Positions 11,848-22,262 of a stretch of 64,000 bases of DNA are shown piece by piece. The stretch lies in contig KZ627148.1 in NCBI GenBank assembly GCA_002917775.1, positions 396,030 through 460,029 on the forward strand, read 5' to 3'. The first letter of the stretch is position 1, and each line of letters opens with the position of its first letter. The stretch comes from Glaciozyma antarctica PI12. Its lineage: Eukaryota; Basidiomycota; Microbotryomycetes; Kriegeriales; Camptobasidiaceae. The notes under the pieces were generated by a model. It saw only the letters and a list, made by a program, of their open reading frames with translations, made no database searches and was not told the origin of the DNA. Made by a program: the position numbers and the translations under genes.

Positions 11848-12039
11848 CTTGATCCTGCGTTAGATTCAAGGTGGTGGTAGGAGCAGAGAGAGGAGAGAGC
11901 GCTCTGCTGCAAGTTTCCGACGGGCCCTTCCCCGGATTCCGACCCTTGGCCACAACCTGGCCAAAGGGGGTCTGACATCGCGCGCGCGCAACGCGGAGTT
12001 CCTTTGTTCGTTCCTTTCCCTGCCTCTTCCCTACTCGAA
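11848..12039. promoter_or_regulatory. shared upstream region of BCKDHB and the aldo-keto reductase
   Basis: 192 bases between divergent start codons, containing a short cgcgcgcgc run near 11980. No TATA box is obvious. Confidence 0.4.
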
Positions 12040-13805
12040 ATGGCAGAAGAACTTCCCTCCAAGGTCACGTACGTTCGGCTAGGCAAGTCAGGCCTCAAGG
12101 TCTCCAAGGTGAGTCGCTTCGGACCCAAGTTCTCCCGCGCGTTTGAGCCTCCGCTGACCTTGCACGGCTCGTCCGGATCATCCTGGGATGCATGTCCTAG
12201 TGAGTGGAGCTGCCGTAAGCTCCGGTGAGCGTGCTGACGCGGGAGAACAGCGGAAACAGCAAGTGGGCGGACTGGGTGATTGAGGACGAGGACGTCGCGA
12301 TCTCGCACTTCAAGGCTGCTTGGGAGATGGGGATCAACACCTGGGAGTACGTACTCGTTTCTAGCTGCTCCAGAACGTCGACTAACTAGGCACCTGCAGT
12401 ACCGCCGACGTGGGTCTCCTCTCCCTGCTTGCTGAATCGTCCCTCACTGCTTCGGCGACAGGTCTACTCCGGTGGAGATTCTGAGCGACTCGTTGGAAAG
12501 GCTATCAAGAAGCTACAAATCCCGCGCGATGAGCTCGTCATTCTCACCAAGGTCTTCATGACCGTGGCAAAAGACCCATCAGCTCATCCCGCGACATTGA
12601 GGGATCCTGACGCTCAGGGATATGTCAACTTGCACGGTCTCAGCAGGTACGACTCAAGTGTATTGCACGAAAAAGCGCGCTGACCTGACGCGGAATCAGG
12701 AAGCACATCTTCGAAGGCGTCAAGGCGTCCCTTGCGAGGCTTCAGGTTCGTCGCACTCCCTCGACCTCGTCAGTTTCTAACGACCTCTCCAGCTCGACTA
12801 CGTCGATATTCTCCAGTGCCACCGATTCGATCCTGACACGCCTATTGAAGAGACGATGGACGCTCTGCACGACGTGCGTCGCTCTCCCCCTCCCTCGCTG
12901 CGACGTCCCGAACTCACTTTCCGCAACAGATCGTCAAGCTTGGCTACGCTCGCTACATCGGTGCACTACCAATTCGAGCCCTTGCGACGTCTCTCTGACT
13001 TCAAAACTCCCAGGAATGTCGTCCTGCTACGCCTGGCAATTCCAAATGATGCAGCAGTACGCCAAGTCGAAGGGACAGACGATGTTCATCTCCATGCGTA
13101 CGTCGTTCGACGTTCTCCTCCCAGAAACGCGCTGAACGATCGCCTTCGCAGAGGACTTCCACAACGCCGTCGTCCGTCACCCGCTCAACCACCTCGCTCC
13201 CTCCACTAACTCTCTCCACAGTATCGCGAAGAAGAGCGCGAAATGTTCCCCACTCTCGAGGTCCGTCCCTCCCTCCGCGCTCATCCCTCGCTCATTGCCT
13301 TCTCCTTCGCAGCATTTCGGCGTGGGCGCGATCCCCTGGTCTCCCCTCGCCCGCGGGTACCTCACGCGACCTTTCGCGGACCAAACGACCACTCGCGCTA
13401 AGACGGACCCCAACTTTGCGAAATTCGTCGGCCTGGGGAACCCCGTTGAGGAGGCGCCGTTGCAGGAGATCAACGCTGCGTTCGTCCTTCCCTCTCTCTC
13501 GCTCCCTGTGCGCAGTGACTGATGCGGTGATGCAGGATCGAGAAGATTGCGAAAGCGCGAGGATACTCCATGGCCCAAGTCCGTCCTTCACCCTGCTCTC
13601 CCTCACGCAAACGCTAACGCTCGATCCACAGATCGCCCTCGCCTGGTCGTTGACCAACAAGACCATCTCTGCGCCGATCATCGGGACCACCAAGCTTGAG
13701 TCGCTCAAGGAACTCGTTCAGGCGACCCATATCATCCTCTCCCCCGAGGAGGTGGCGGCTATTTCTAACCCGTACCGTCCTCGAGGGATCCTTGGGCACG
13801 CTTAG
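12040..13805 (+). CDS. aldo-keto reductase, voltage-gated potassium channel beta / YajO-like
   Basis: NADPH-dependent reductase of the AKR superfamily. The start ATG at 12040 gives [20 protein letters not shown], then [18 protein letters not shown]. The catalytic residues are visible in order: Asp and Tyr in [20 protein letters not shown], Lys in LVILTKVF, and His in [14 protein letters not shown]. Cofactor-side motifs [15 protein letters not shown] and [16 protein letters not shown] follow. About a dozen exons were joined, including a short one encoding part of [19 protein letters not shown], and reading stays open to the TAG at 13803-13805. Length about 350 residues, normal for the family. 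The physiological substrate cannot be told from sequence; fungal homologues reduce aldehydes and ketones in the cytosol. Confidence 0.9.
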
Positions 13806-13876
13806 ACGGTGCCGCAATGCACGCAGGAATTGGCGGAGAGATCCTGGCTTCGCAGCCCTGCGTTTCGCTCTGCTCG

Positions 13877-13900
13877 CTCTCTCTCTCTCTCTCTCTCTCT
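13877..13900. repeat. (CT)12 microsatellite
   Basis: Twelve perfect CT units just downstream of the aldo-keto reductase stop codon, in the presumed 3' UTR. Confidence 0.95.
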
Positions 13901-14180
13901 CGCTCACCGAAATTGATTCTTCGAATAAGTCGTTCTCATTTTGTCGGAAGGGGGGTGATGAGGAGGGTAGGCATGAGGGGGAGTAAAAGCGTCCGAGGCC
14001 AAACGATAGTGAGAGATTTAGACGGGGGGTATAAAGGAGTCGATGCAGAAGGGGAGGGAGAAGGTTCTCAGAACCGGGAATAGGGAGTAGGAGGGGGAAA
14101 GCGCAACACAAGAGGGGGAGAATAAGGAATAAGAAAAAGTGAGAAAAGAACAAAACAGCAGCCCGACGGATAACCGCGCA

Positions 14181-14204
14181 CGCTCGACCCCGAACGGTCG
14201 AGCG
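14181..14204. repeat. perfect 9-bp inverted repeat (hairpin)
   Basis: CGCTCGACC and GGTCGAGCG are exact reverse complements separated by six bases (ccgaac; gttcgg on the other strand). In the casein kinase I transcript this would be a GC-rich hairpin in the 3' UTR, preceded by a run of G. Confidence 0.85.
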
Positions 14205-14207
14205 CCG

Positions 14208-14223
14208 CCCCCCCCCCCCCCCC
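14208..14223. repeat. 16-base C homopolymer
   Basis: Uninterrupted run of 16 C on the plus strand, four bases from the inverted repeat. Exact length may be unreliable because homopolymers are error-prone. Confidence 0.85.
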
Positions 14224-14275
14224 TCCTCCCTCTAAGCCGACGACGACGATCTACCCGCATCGGCAGGTCAAGAAC

Positions 14276-16235
14276 CTAATAAGCGAGAAGCCCCGGTGCG
14301 GCTCCTCCTCCTGGTAATCGCCATTCGACACCCCAACCCCACCGCTCTGCCCCGTAGTCATCGGCCGGCGCCAGCGTCGCCTGCCCACTCCTGTATCCTC
14401 CTCCTCCATAATCCGACTCCTGGCGATCGTAACCCGCCTGCCCCGTCGACGCATAAGGGTGCGCCTGCGTCGATCCCCGCTTGCCAGGGGCTGCGACGCC
14501 CTTGATCGCCATTGCGGACGAGTTGGGTCCAGGGATAGCAGAGCCAGTAGGGTTGCGGCCGGCTTTCGAGCCGTCGCGGACGAGAGCGGCGGAGGGAGAG
14601 GCGACGTTGCCTTGGGAGGCGGCGGCGGCGGCGGCGCGTTGGGCGTGACGCTCTGCGCGCTCCCTCTCGCGATCACGGTCGCGAGGCTGGCCGGAGGAGC
14701 GGTGGTGACGGCCTGAGTCGTAGCCGGGCTGGTTGGCGGTGGCGAGGAGATTGGAGCTTGACTGAGTAGGGAGTTAGCGAGAGTGGGGAGGGAGTGGCGA
14801 GGAGGACGCACTGTGCTGGCTTCCCATCCTTTGCCGTTGTTGAGCATCATCCAGTCGTACACGCCGTCCTCGGGTTCGCCCGAGTTTTTGAGGACCTTGG
14901 TGAAGAGCTCTCGCAGGAAGTCGTAATCGGGCGTCTCCTCGAAACCGAGCTTGCGAACGTAGTTGAGGTAGATGGCAAACTCTTCTGCGAACGCGCGCCA
15001 GGATCAGCTGCTGTATAGCTGTACAGAGGAAAGCGACGTACCTGGGAAGCCCTCGGCAAGCTCCTTGATCGGCGTGCTCTGCTTCTTCTCGCCAATCTTC
15101 TCGTACTTCTGCTTGTTCGTCGCCGCCTTGAGACCCTGCCACGGCAGTCCTCCGCGCAAGAAGTACATGAAGACGTGTCCAAGAGCCTCGAGGTCGTCCC
15201 TCCGTGATTGCTCTGCGAGATCGCTCGTCAGCTCCCCCGCACCTCTCCTCCCAAAAACGCACGACTCACCTCGTCCGAGATGCGTGTTGATGCTCATGTA
15301 GCGCGCCGTTCCACTCAAGCTCTTCCGCTCCCGGTAAGGAATGTGCTGCTTCGTCTTGGGATCGCGGTACTGCTTGGCCATCCCAAAGTCGACGACGTGC
15401 ACGACGTTGGCGGTCTTGGTGCCCGGGCGGCCGATGAGGAAGTTGTCGGGCTTGATGTCGCGGTAGATGAGGTTCTTCTCGTGAATGGTTTGGACTCGAG
15501 TGAGCTGCAGAGGAGCGAAGTCGTGAGCAAGCCAAGCGGAGAGAGGGAGAGGGCTCAAGGGACGGACCATCTGCTTGGCGGTCATGACCACCGTCTTGAT
15601 GCTGAACTTGCGGCCGCACATATCGAAGAGGTCCTCGAGACTGGGGCCGAGGAGGTCGATAACGAGGATGTTGTGCAGTCCCTCCTGGCCGAAATAGTAG
15701 ACCTGGGGCACACCCGCTGCCACGCGGAGAAGGGACCCCGTTAGCGGACCCTCCCCCCGAAGCGGCGCGTGAAGGAGAGCGTACGTGAGCCCGCAAGGAT
15801 CTTGTAAGTCCTGTACTCGTCCCGTAGCTGAGGCGCATCGCTCTTGCGTGGTTCCTGGTCACTAGGGTTCAGCGGACTGGCCTCCTCTCGTCGATTCCAC
15901 GCTGGCTCACGAATTTGATAGCTACCGTCTGCGAGTTGAGTAGGTTGGTGCCTGCAGATCAGGTCGAGGGAGAGGAGGAGGGGGGGGAGGGACGCTCGTT
16001 AGCTTGCTGCCCGCCCTTGCCTCGGCTCAAGCTGGGCCCACCTTCAAAGATCACGCCAAAGCTGCCCTCTCCAATCTTCTTCCCAACGCGGTAGTCTGTC
16101 CAAGGTAGTTCAGTTAGAGTCCAGGTGGGGCAAGAGAAGAGCCAACGTACGAACTCCGACGACGTTGCTGCCCGAGGAGGAGGAGAGTTGGTGAGATGAA
16201 GCCCCAGCCGAGCTGGACACGACGTGGGTAGTCAT
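14276..16235 (-). CDS. casein kinase I, membrane-type (Cki1/Yck-like)
   Basis: Serine/threonine kinase of the CK1 family. Starts [16 protein letters not shown], then [14 protein letters not shown] (glycine-rich loop), [22 protein letters not shown] (catalytic loop), [17 protein letters not shown], and [20 protein letters not shown] with the CK1 signature in place of the usual APE. The kinase domain ends near [15 protein letters not shown], and a Ser/Arg/Gln/Gly-rich tail of roughly 170 residues follows after an intron. Yeast and fission yeast relatives with such tails are palmitoylated at terminal cysteines. In the frame chosen here the chain ends APGLLAY at 14276 without cysteines, but the overlapping frame ends with FLTCRCG, so the true terminus is uncertain. 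Roles in membrane traffic, morphogenesis and nutrient sensing are known for the family. Confidence 0.9.
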
Positions 16236-16544
16236 CGGCTAGATTCCTCGCGCGTCGAGCTGGAATGATTGAGTTGGATGACTGCTGGGGTTGGGTTTAA
16301 GCAAGGAGCAAGGAGGTGGTCAGGGTGAGGAGAGACTGGGGAGGAGGGAGGAGAGTCGTCCAACCCTCAGGACAAAACTCTTGTTGAGTTTTGCCCCCCC
16401 AGCCAAATCCAGGCGGACAGAACCAGGGCGCGAAACCCTTTTTGCCCCCCTCGCTGCGAGGGCTCTTTTTCTTCTTTCGAGGAAAGCAGCAACGCTGGCT
16501 GAGGCAATCAAAAGTGTCTATTCATAATGTAGCTGCACACCCGC
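16236..16544. other. intergenic, 5' of casein kinase I and 3' of the LEA_2 protein
   Basis: 309 bases between two minus-strand genes. No gene seen. Contains runs of C and T (for example 16395-16402 and 16440-16470 on the plus strand). Confidence 0.5.
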
Positions 16545-17927
16545 TCAGTACAACATCCTCATCCCTCCTCCCAAATCGGCAGCAATCTGCTTCCACCCTC
16601 TCTCCATCACTTTGCCCATCACAGCGTCCAACGAAGGCCGGTCGAGCGGCTCGTCCGTATCGAGTGACCTGGCACCCAGCGCACCGAGGCCTCCGCTGCC
16701 AATGAGGGAGGAGATGTCGGATTCGGAGAGGGGGCATGGGAAGGACGCCGACGAGGAGAAGCTGCGCGCGAGGAGAAGCGTTAGCTGCGTGCAAGGGACG
16801 AGGAGAGAAAGGAGCGCACGAGGGATTGACGGTGATGGCCGCAATTTTGAGACCGAGTCGAATGGTGTAGTTGACCTTGAGGTCCTGCGGCGCCGACGAA
16901 CCGAGGAACCCACACTTGGTCGCAATGTCCCTGAGAATCTCGAGGTTCGGGTCGATTGTGGTCGTGTAGTTGATTGTGAAGGGGAAGTGGATCGTGGTGT
17001 TGGACGATTTCTTAATCTCGACGTTGTCGAGCGTGCCTCCGCCGAATTCAATCGTCGGCGCGGTTGAGTAGAACGCCGTCGCTTCGATGCGGTTAAAGGT
17101 CGCGCCAAAGACTGCGACAATACGAGCGCTATCAGCACACGCACGAGAAGCCGCATCGTGAGGGGGAAAGCGTACAGTTCGGGTTAATGACGCCGATCTG
17201 CGAAGGGAGAGCCAAGAGTCAGTCGCCGCATTTTGTGAGAGGAGAGAGTGCAAACGCACGTTCAGTCCAAAGTTCAGCAGGAACCCGTTCGTTTGCACCT
17301 CGACTTCGCTGCCCTCAAGAGGCGCCTCGATCCCGTTGAAAGTGACATCGGGAGGCTTGACCCACACTGCACGCACTCGTCAGCCGACACGCCTAACCTC
17401 CCACCAGCGCACAAGCGACTCACGAAAGAAGGACGCGACGATGCTCACTAAAATAATGAGAACGAGAATGATGGAGCAGCAGCAGACCCTGCCGCAGCAA
17501 CGTCCCTTGCCGCCCTTCATCAGCGCACCAGCATGCTCGTCAACATCCACAGTCCTCAGTCCCTCCTTCTTGGGAATCTGTCCTTCCGCCGCCATCTGTC
17601 CACACAATCAGCATCGTCCACACAATCAGCTCCTCGGCGCTCACTCACCTGCGCCGCAATGCTCCCCCTGGTGACCGCCCTCGCCCCACCCTCAAACGAA
17701 TGCTTCTCCCCCTCTTTCCCCCTCGTAGGCGGGTAGATATCCCTCGCGCCCGAAGCGTCCTGTCCCACAAAGTCGTCCTGCGCGAACCGGTCGGTAGAAG
17801 AGTACGGCGCGAACTCGGGTCCGCCGGGGGACTGGGGACCTTGGGGTGGGTACGGGTCGGTGTAGCCCCCGACGGCGGGGCCTTGAGAACCTGGGGTGGG
17901 GTAGGGATCGTGGTAGTATGCCGCCAT
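16545..17927 (-). CDS. LEA_2-domain single-pass membrane protein
   Basis: Starts MAAYYHDPYPTPGSQG with a Pro/Gly/Tyr-rich cytosolic region of about 130 residues. A cysteine-rich juxtamembrane patch (GKGRCCGRVCCC) leads into one hydrophobic helix (SIILVLIILVSIVASFF). Then comes a beta-rich domain typical of the late embryogenesis abundant type 2 fold: WVKPPDVTFNGIEAP, VQTNGFLLNFGLNIGVINPN, GATFNRIEATAFYSTAP, GGGTLDNVEIKKSSNTTIHF, LKVNYTIRLGLKIAAITVNP. It ends GGGMRMLY. The cysteines next to the helix could be palmitoylated (inference). Such proteins occur widely in fungi, often at the vacuole or ER, but I cannot assign a function. Divergent from mS35. Confidence 0.8.
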
Positions 17928-18199
17928 GAGGGCGAAGAGGAAAGAGACCGAGGAGAGAGGGAGAGGGGCGATGGTGCTGGTGTTCGATTTGTGGTGCGCG
18001 ATCGTTCGAGAGAGGGCGGGTCGAGGGAGGGAGAGTCCTGCGACGGCTCTGCGTAATCTGGAGCGAGGTAAGGTTGGCAGAGGTGAGGTAAGAGGGAGAG
18101 GGGCACCGCCTGCGTGTGTCGCAGTCGAACGAGCGCTCTCTCCGCCCAAGTCCTCAAATTCTCTGAGCTTGAGCTCTTCGACAACACGACACCACGAGC
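17928..18199. promoter_or_regulatory. shared upstream region of the LEA_2 protein and mS35
   Basis: 272 bases between divergent start codons. No TATA box or known operator recognised. Confidence 0.4.
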
Positions 18200-19052
18200 A
18201 TGCAAAACCTCCTCCCCACCGTTCGCCCGACCGCCCGCCGTCTATTCTCCTCGTCCGCCACGGCAGCGGCGCGGAAGAAGAGCGCTGGCAAAGGAGGAAA
18301 CGACCCGATGGACGTGATGCTGATGGGGAGCGAGTTCGCCTTCCCCCTCACGCGGGACACGATCATGAAGGTCGAGAAGCGTCGCGAGGTGCTACACTAC
18401 CTCCGTCTAGAGGAGTACCAATTCAAGGAGCTCGGTGCGTGCCTCCCCTCCTGCACCTTCCGCCTGCTCACCTCTCCCTCTCAGTCGCTTTCCGCAAACG
18501 GTTCCTCAAGCCCCTCCCTTCCCAATTCATCAAAGTCCGCTACCAGCACTACCAGGGCGAATCTCACCCCGCAGACCGCAAGGTCGTCATCTCCTTCTCC
18601 ACCGCCGACCTCCCTCTTTCTACCGACGCGGCCCGACACAAGTTCAAGCTCCTCGCTGGACCCCGGTGGGATAGCGACAAGGACGAGGTCAAGATTGCTT
18701 GCGAGATGTTCCCGACGGATAAGATGAACGAGAAGTGGTGCTCCGACACGCTCGATTCGATGATCAAGGAGGCAGAGGTGCGTTTTGCGTCGTGTGGGAG
18801 GGAAGGAGGGAGCTGATGCGAGTGTAGGATACGACGGATCTCATGGCCGACATCCCTCTCGACAACCGACCAACGCTCGCGCGGCTGCGGAAGAGCGGGA
18901 AGAAGCACATTGTGTCGCTCAAGGACTTCCCTTCAGAATGGCTACCGCGCGAGGCTGGAGTGGAGGCAGGGAGCGTGGGAGGGGAAGTGCCGAGTGCTGG
19001 AGTGGGGAGTCAGGGTGGAGCAGTATTGGGAGGAGCGACGCCAGCTCCTTGA
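18200..19052 (+). CDS. RSM24: mitochondrial small ribosomal subunit protein mS35 (Rsm24 family)
   Basis: The N-terminus MQNLLPTVRPTARRLFSSSA is a typical mitochondrial targeting peptide. After splicing, the body reads MGSEFAFPLTRDTIMKVEKR, VLHYLRLEEYQFKEL, VAFRKRFLKPLPSQFIKVRY and later HKFKLLAGPRWDSDKDEVKI, then CEMFPTDKMNEKWCSDTLD. This is the MRP-S28/mS35 domain pattern, including the late LAGPR and KI.C..FP segments. Two introns (near 18434-18483 and 18779-18827). The last exon carries a Gly-rich tail ending GGATPAP at the TGA ending at 19052. Part of the mitochondrial 37S subunit; normal length of about 250 residues. Confidence 0.88.
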
Positions 19053-19142
19053 AAGAGCATTGATCCGAACGACTTCTGGGCTGCTTGCGATGATACTGCT
19101 CCCGCTTTCCCGTTACCTCCTCCCCTCTTCCCACACACTCCT

Positions 19143-19849
19143 TCAAGCTTCGGGCGCCTTGTCCTTCCTGCGAGCGCAAAGGGATCAGCGAGAAGAGCTG
19201 GTGTGCTGCCTCCGAATTCACGTACGCCAGCAAGTCGACAACGCTCTGAACCTTGTTATCGAGCGTACCCTGCTTGTCGGTCCTCGTACCAATCCTGATA
19301 TCTGCGGTAGAGCGTCAGTCCATCGAAAGGCAGCGAAAGACCGTCGCGAACCGGTGGCCACTCGAGGCTGCGAAGCTAGTGAGTGCTCGTGAGTGCTGAT
19401 TCAGAGCGCTGGAAGAGATGGACTTACGCATCCCATGGCGTGAACAGCGGCGTGGCAATCCTCAACTGCGTGCAGCTCGTCAGCGTCGTCCGGAAATCGC
19501 GGAAGAGGGGACGCACTCGTCTTCATCACCGCTCCGAACTCTCCCTGCAGTCCCGTGCCGTAGCCATGGAGCTAGAGAGCGCATTAGTCGGAGCATTTCC
19601 CACTCCGGGAGCAAAGGAGGGGCGTACCTTGTACTCCAAGCCCGACTTCTCTAGCCGCGCAGTCGGGTGAGCAGAAGCTCCACGAGGAGAGGAGAGGACT
19701 CACCTAGGACACGCTGCACCTCGGCGATATACTTGGTGACACCTACTTCTCCGATACCCATCGGGATCAAGCAGAAATCCTGAAGAAGCGTCGCGATCAG
19801 CGGGAGCAGCGACGGGCGATGGAGAAGGACGAACGGCGACGGCGTGCAT
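19143..19849 (-). CDS. ECM15: ECM15/UPF0045 (MTH1187/YkoF-type) small protein, eight exons
   Basis: Small ferredoxin-fold protein of the UPF0045/MTH1187 family (yeast Ecm15); bacterial YkoF relatives bind thiamine, but the fungal role is unknown. Splicing yields exactly 105 residues: MHADFCLIPMGIGEVG, YIAEVQRVLEKSGLEYKLHG, GEFGAVMKTIEDCHAAV, PRVATDIRIGTRTDKQGTLD, SVVDLLAKDKAPEA. The coding exons are about 9, 76, 23, 55, 38, 16, 76 and 25 bases, totalling 318 (106 codons with stop). All seven introns have recognisable donors, branch-like motifs and AG acceptors, and phases agree. The family signature TDIRIGTRTDK is produced only if the 16-base exon at 19352-19367 is included. The stop TGA is at 19143-19145, 90 bases from the mS35 stop (convergent). 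Confidence 0.88.
19352..19367 (-). other. 16-base coding microexon of ECM15
   Basis: CCTCGAGTGGCCACCG (minus strand) is preceded by a cttcgcag acceptor and followed by a gttcgc donor. It encodes PRVAT and the first base of the next Asp codon, completing the ARV.TDIRIGTRTD family motif. Confidence 0.8.
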
Positions 19850-20191
19850 TTGGCGGCGAGCTAGGGTGCGGAGCATACACTAGCCAGGTGAGGAGGACCT
19901 GGGAGAGCGAGCAGAGGGGTGTGGCGAGAGGGGGAGAGGGATTCGACGGAGCGCGATCCGTTCGCTCGCATACAGCCAGACGTGCTCGCTCTCTCCCGTA
20001 TTCGCAGGGTTCTGCCTCGAACAAGAAATCGATTGAGGCAGTTACAAAATCTAAAAGGTCTTTTAGGACTTGGGGAGAGCGAGGTACAAAACTAAAAGCG
20101 GGGCGGTATCTCAATGCGAAGGTGGGTGGGAGTGGGATGCTGGGGATGTCAAGAGCGTGAAAGAGGAAAGACGGCAAGGGAGGGGAGAGTC
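19850..20191. other. intergenic, 5' of ECM15 and 3' of the UDP-galactose transporter
   Basis: 342 bases between two minus-strand genes. Contains a locally AT-rich patch (about 20040-20100) with aaatctaaaaggtctttt. No coding signal. Confidence 0.5.
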
Positions 20192-21912
20192 TTACGGAGT
20201 ACCCATCTTGGGTGTGACGCTCCTCATCATCGGCGAACGCGGCGCCTCCTTCCCCTCCGCTCCCTTGAACAAGTTCACTTCGGCGAACCCGTTCGACGTA
20301 AAGTCGAACGTCTCCTCCTGCGCTCCGAACCCAATGTTGATATCGGGCGTGCTCGATCCCATGATGTTGGCGCGACGATGCATCGGAGGAGCAAAGTTGC
20401 CGGCGCGGAGCGCGCTGAGCGGCTGTTGCGTGTCCGGGTCGTAGTCGTGCCTATGCGCTGCGTACGCTGGAGGTCGAGCGAGGTTACTGGGGACGGGAGG
20501 AGGGTAGTCGTGCAGGACGTGGGAGGGGCGCGCGTCGGGGAGGTTGTAGAGGTAGGTCGCTCCTACGACGACGGTCGTCCCGACGAGGAACGAGGTCGTC
20601 ACTTGGAAGTCGAAGAGCACGACGCCGGTGCAGAAAGAGAGGATGATGGCGAGGGACGTGGCGAACCCCTTGAGGATGTTGTCCGAGTACTTGATCACGA
20701 GCGCCGTGATGAGCCCTCCGAGGACCTGGGTGAGGACGACGGCCCACGCCCAGAAGCCAAAGTTGGCAAAGATCGCTTGCGCCGGGGGAAGAGGGTGGGC
20801 GTGGGGAGTTGAAGCGGGGAAGAGGCTGAAGTTGGGGAGGAGGATGGGGGCGAGGGCGGGGAGCATCGAGAAGAAGGAGAGCTGGCAGTTCCGCGTCCAG
20901 AGGTCGACCTTGGATCCCTTGAGGACCATCTCGAAGTAGACTCCCGCCAGTCCGCTCGTCATACACCCGCAGGCGACCGCCAACATTCCCGCAAACTGGT
21001 CCATCTCGTGGTCCTGCTTCGCCCCAGCTCCCGACGACGATTGAAGTTGAACGATTCCGACTCCCGCAGCGAGGAGTAAGAGGGCGAGCCACTTGGTGCG
21101 AGAGAGTCGTCGCTTGAGGAGAATAACGGAGACGAGCGCCGTCGTGAGGATCTTGAGGTTGTACGAGACCTGGAAGACGGGCGGGGAGAGGTTGGACGCC
21201 GCGACGAATTGGAGCTGCAGCAAGGCGTCAGCGTCGTCCTCTGGCAAAGATCAGCTCAGCTCACGTTGTTCTGGATCACGTAGAGGCACGCCGGGATGGA
21301 GAGCTTCCAGCAGTCGCGTCTGAAACAAACACACGCAAGAGTCAGCTCCGTCCCCCGCCCTCCCATCCAACCCGACTCACCCAAAGATGTCTGAACGCAG
21401 CTTGTTCGCACCCCTCCTCATCCTCCCGACCTGCCACACGTCACTCCACTTCTCCTGCGGCTCCCCCTGTCCAACCCGCCTCTTCTCGTCATACACTCCT
21501 TCCTCGACCGCGATGGCGGCGTACGAGGGCTGGGCGTGCACTGCGTTGCGAAAGGCGATGCCGAGGGATATGCTGCCCTTGAGGAGCTCGTTGAGGAGGA
21601 CGGCGGAGGCGGCGCTGTACATCTTTGAAGGGGCGACATCCTTGCGGCTCTGGGAGAGGGGGTCGAGGTTAGCTCGCGTTGGGGGAGCGAGAGCTTGGGA
21701 GCAGAAGCTCATTGAGGAAGAGTGTACGCACGTAGTGGAGGAGCACTGTCAAGGCGCTGTTCTGTGAGAGGGAAGGCAGAGTTAGTTCCACTGGTCAGGA
21801 CGCTAGGAGGTTGGGAGGAGCGAACCTGGACAGTCAACGTGAAGAGCGAGACGAACTTCAAGGGCACGCCCAAGAAGAGAGCCTGACCGTTCGCGTTCTC
21901 CTGACCGTTCAT
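20192..21912 (-). CDS. UDP-galactose / nucleotide-sugar transporter (SLC35A, Gms1-like)
   Basis: Golgi antiporter importing nucleotide sugars in exchange for UMP. Starts MNGQENANGQALFLGVPLKF and continues VSLFTLTVQNSALTVLLHYS, the usual first membrane segments. It contains YVIQNNLQFVAASNLSPPVF and QVSYNLKILTTALVSVILLK, the strongest family signature, then SGLAGVYFEMVLKGSK, and TQVLGGLITALVIKYSDNIL before KGFATSLAIILSFCTGVVLF. About ten hydrophobic segments in total. A loop of roughly 40 residues after SAASAVLLNELLKGSISL carries charged residues. The cytosolic C-terminal tail is long (about 120 residues after YLYNLPDARP), Pro/Ser-rich and unlike typical short tails, ending SVTPKMGTP. UDP-galactose is the most likely substrate by resemblance to Gms1/SLC35A2, but UDP-GlcNAc or CMP-sugars cannot be excluded. 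Confidence 0.88.
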
Positions 21913-22262
21913 TTGTTCGAGAGGTGAGGGAGGAAGGGGAAGCTCGAGAGGAAGAGGCTGGCGCCCAAGTCGAGATCAGCGCAGGACCTCCGCCGCGGTG
22001 TTCTTCCCGCTTTCGATTTTAGAGTTGGGCGCCTGGGCCAGTTCCCTTTTCGATGCTTTTCCTTCGTCCAGCAGGAGTGGGCAGAAGAAAGCACTCGAAA
22101 ACAAGGCGCAACAGGTTTTTTGCAAATCCAGTGCTAACCTGCTGCTGCAGCTACGAATGACAGAGTATAACGAAAGACTGGGGACACGGGGGGTGTAGGG
22201 GAGGTATAAATAAGAAGGCTACGATGCGAAAGAAGGACGAGGGGGTAAATAGAACGTGCGCT
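21913..22262. other. intergenic, 5' of the nucleotide-sugar transporter and 3' of the membrane protein
   Basis: 350 bases between two minus-strand genes. A gtataaataag string near 22207 lies on the plus strand and does not face a gene. No coding signal. Confidence 0.5.

Larger units (their letters stand above)
13806..14275. other. convergent intergenic region with microsatellite, hairpin and poly-C run
   Basis: 470 bases between the 3' ends of the aldo-keto reductase and casein kinase I. Contains a (CT)12 run, a perfect 9-base-pair inverted repeat and a 16-base C homopolymer (listed separately), plus a gggtataaag string near 14026 that does not precede a gene. No coding signal. Confidence 0.6.

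Noticed and set aside
14024-14036. gggtataaag string
   Set aside because: In a convergent intergenic region; no plus-strand gene downstream.
22200-22215. TATA-like gtataaata
   Set aside because: Lies on the plus strand between two minus-strand genes, so no gene follows it.
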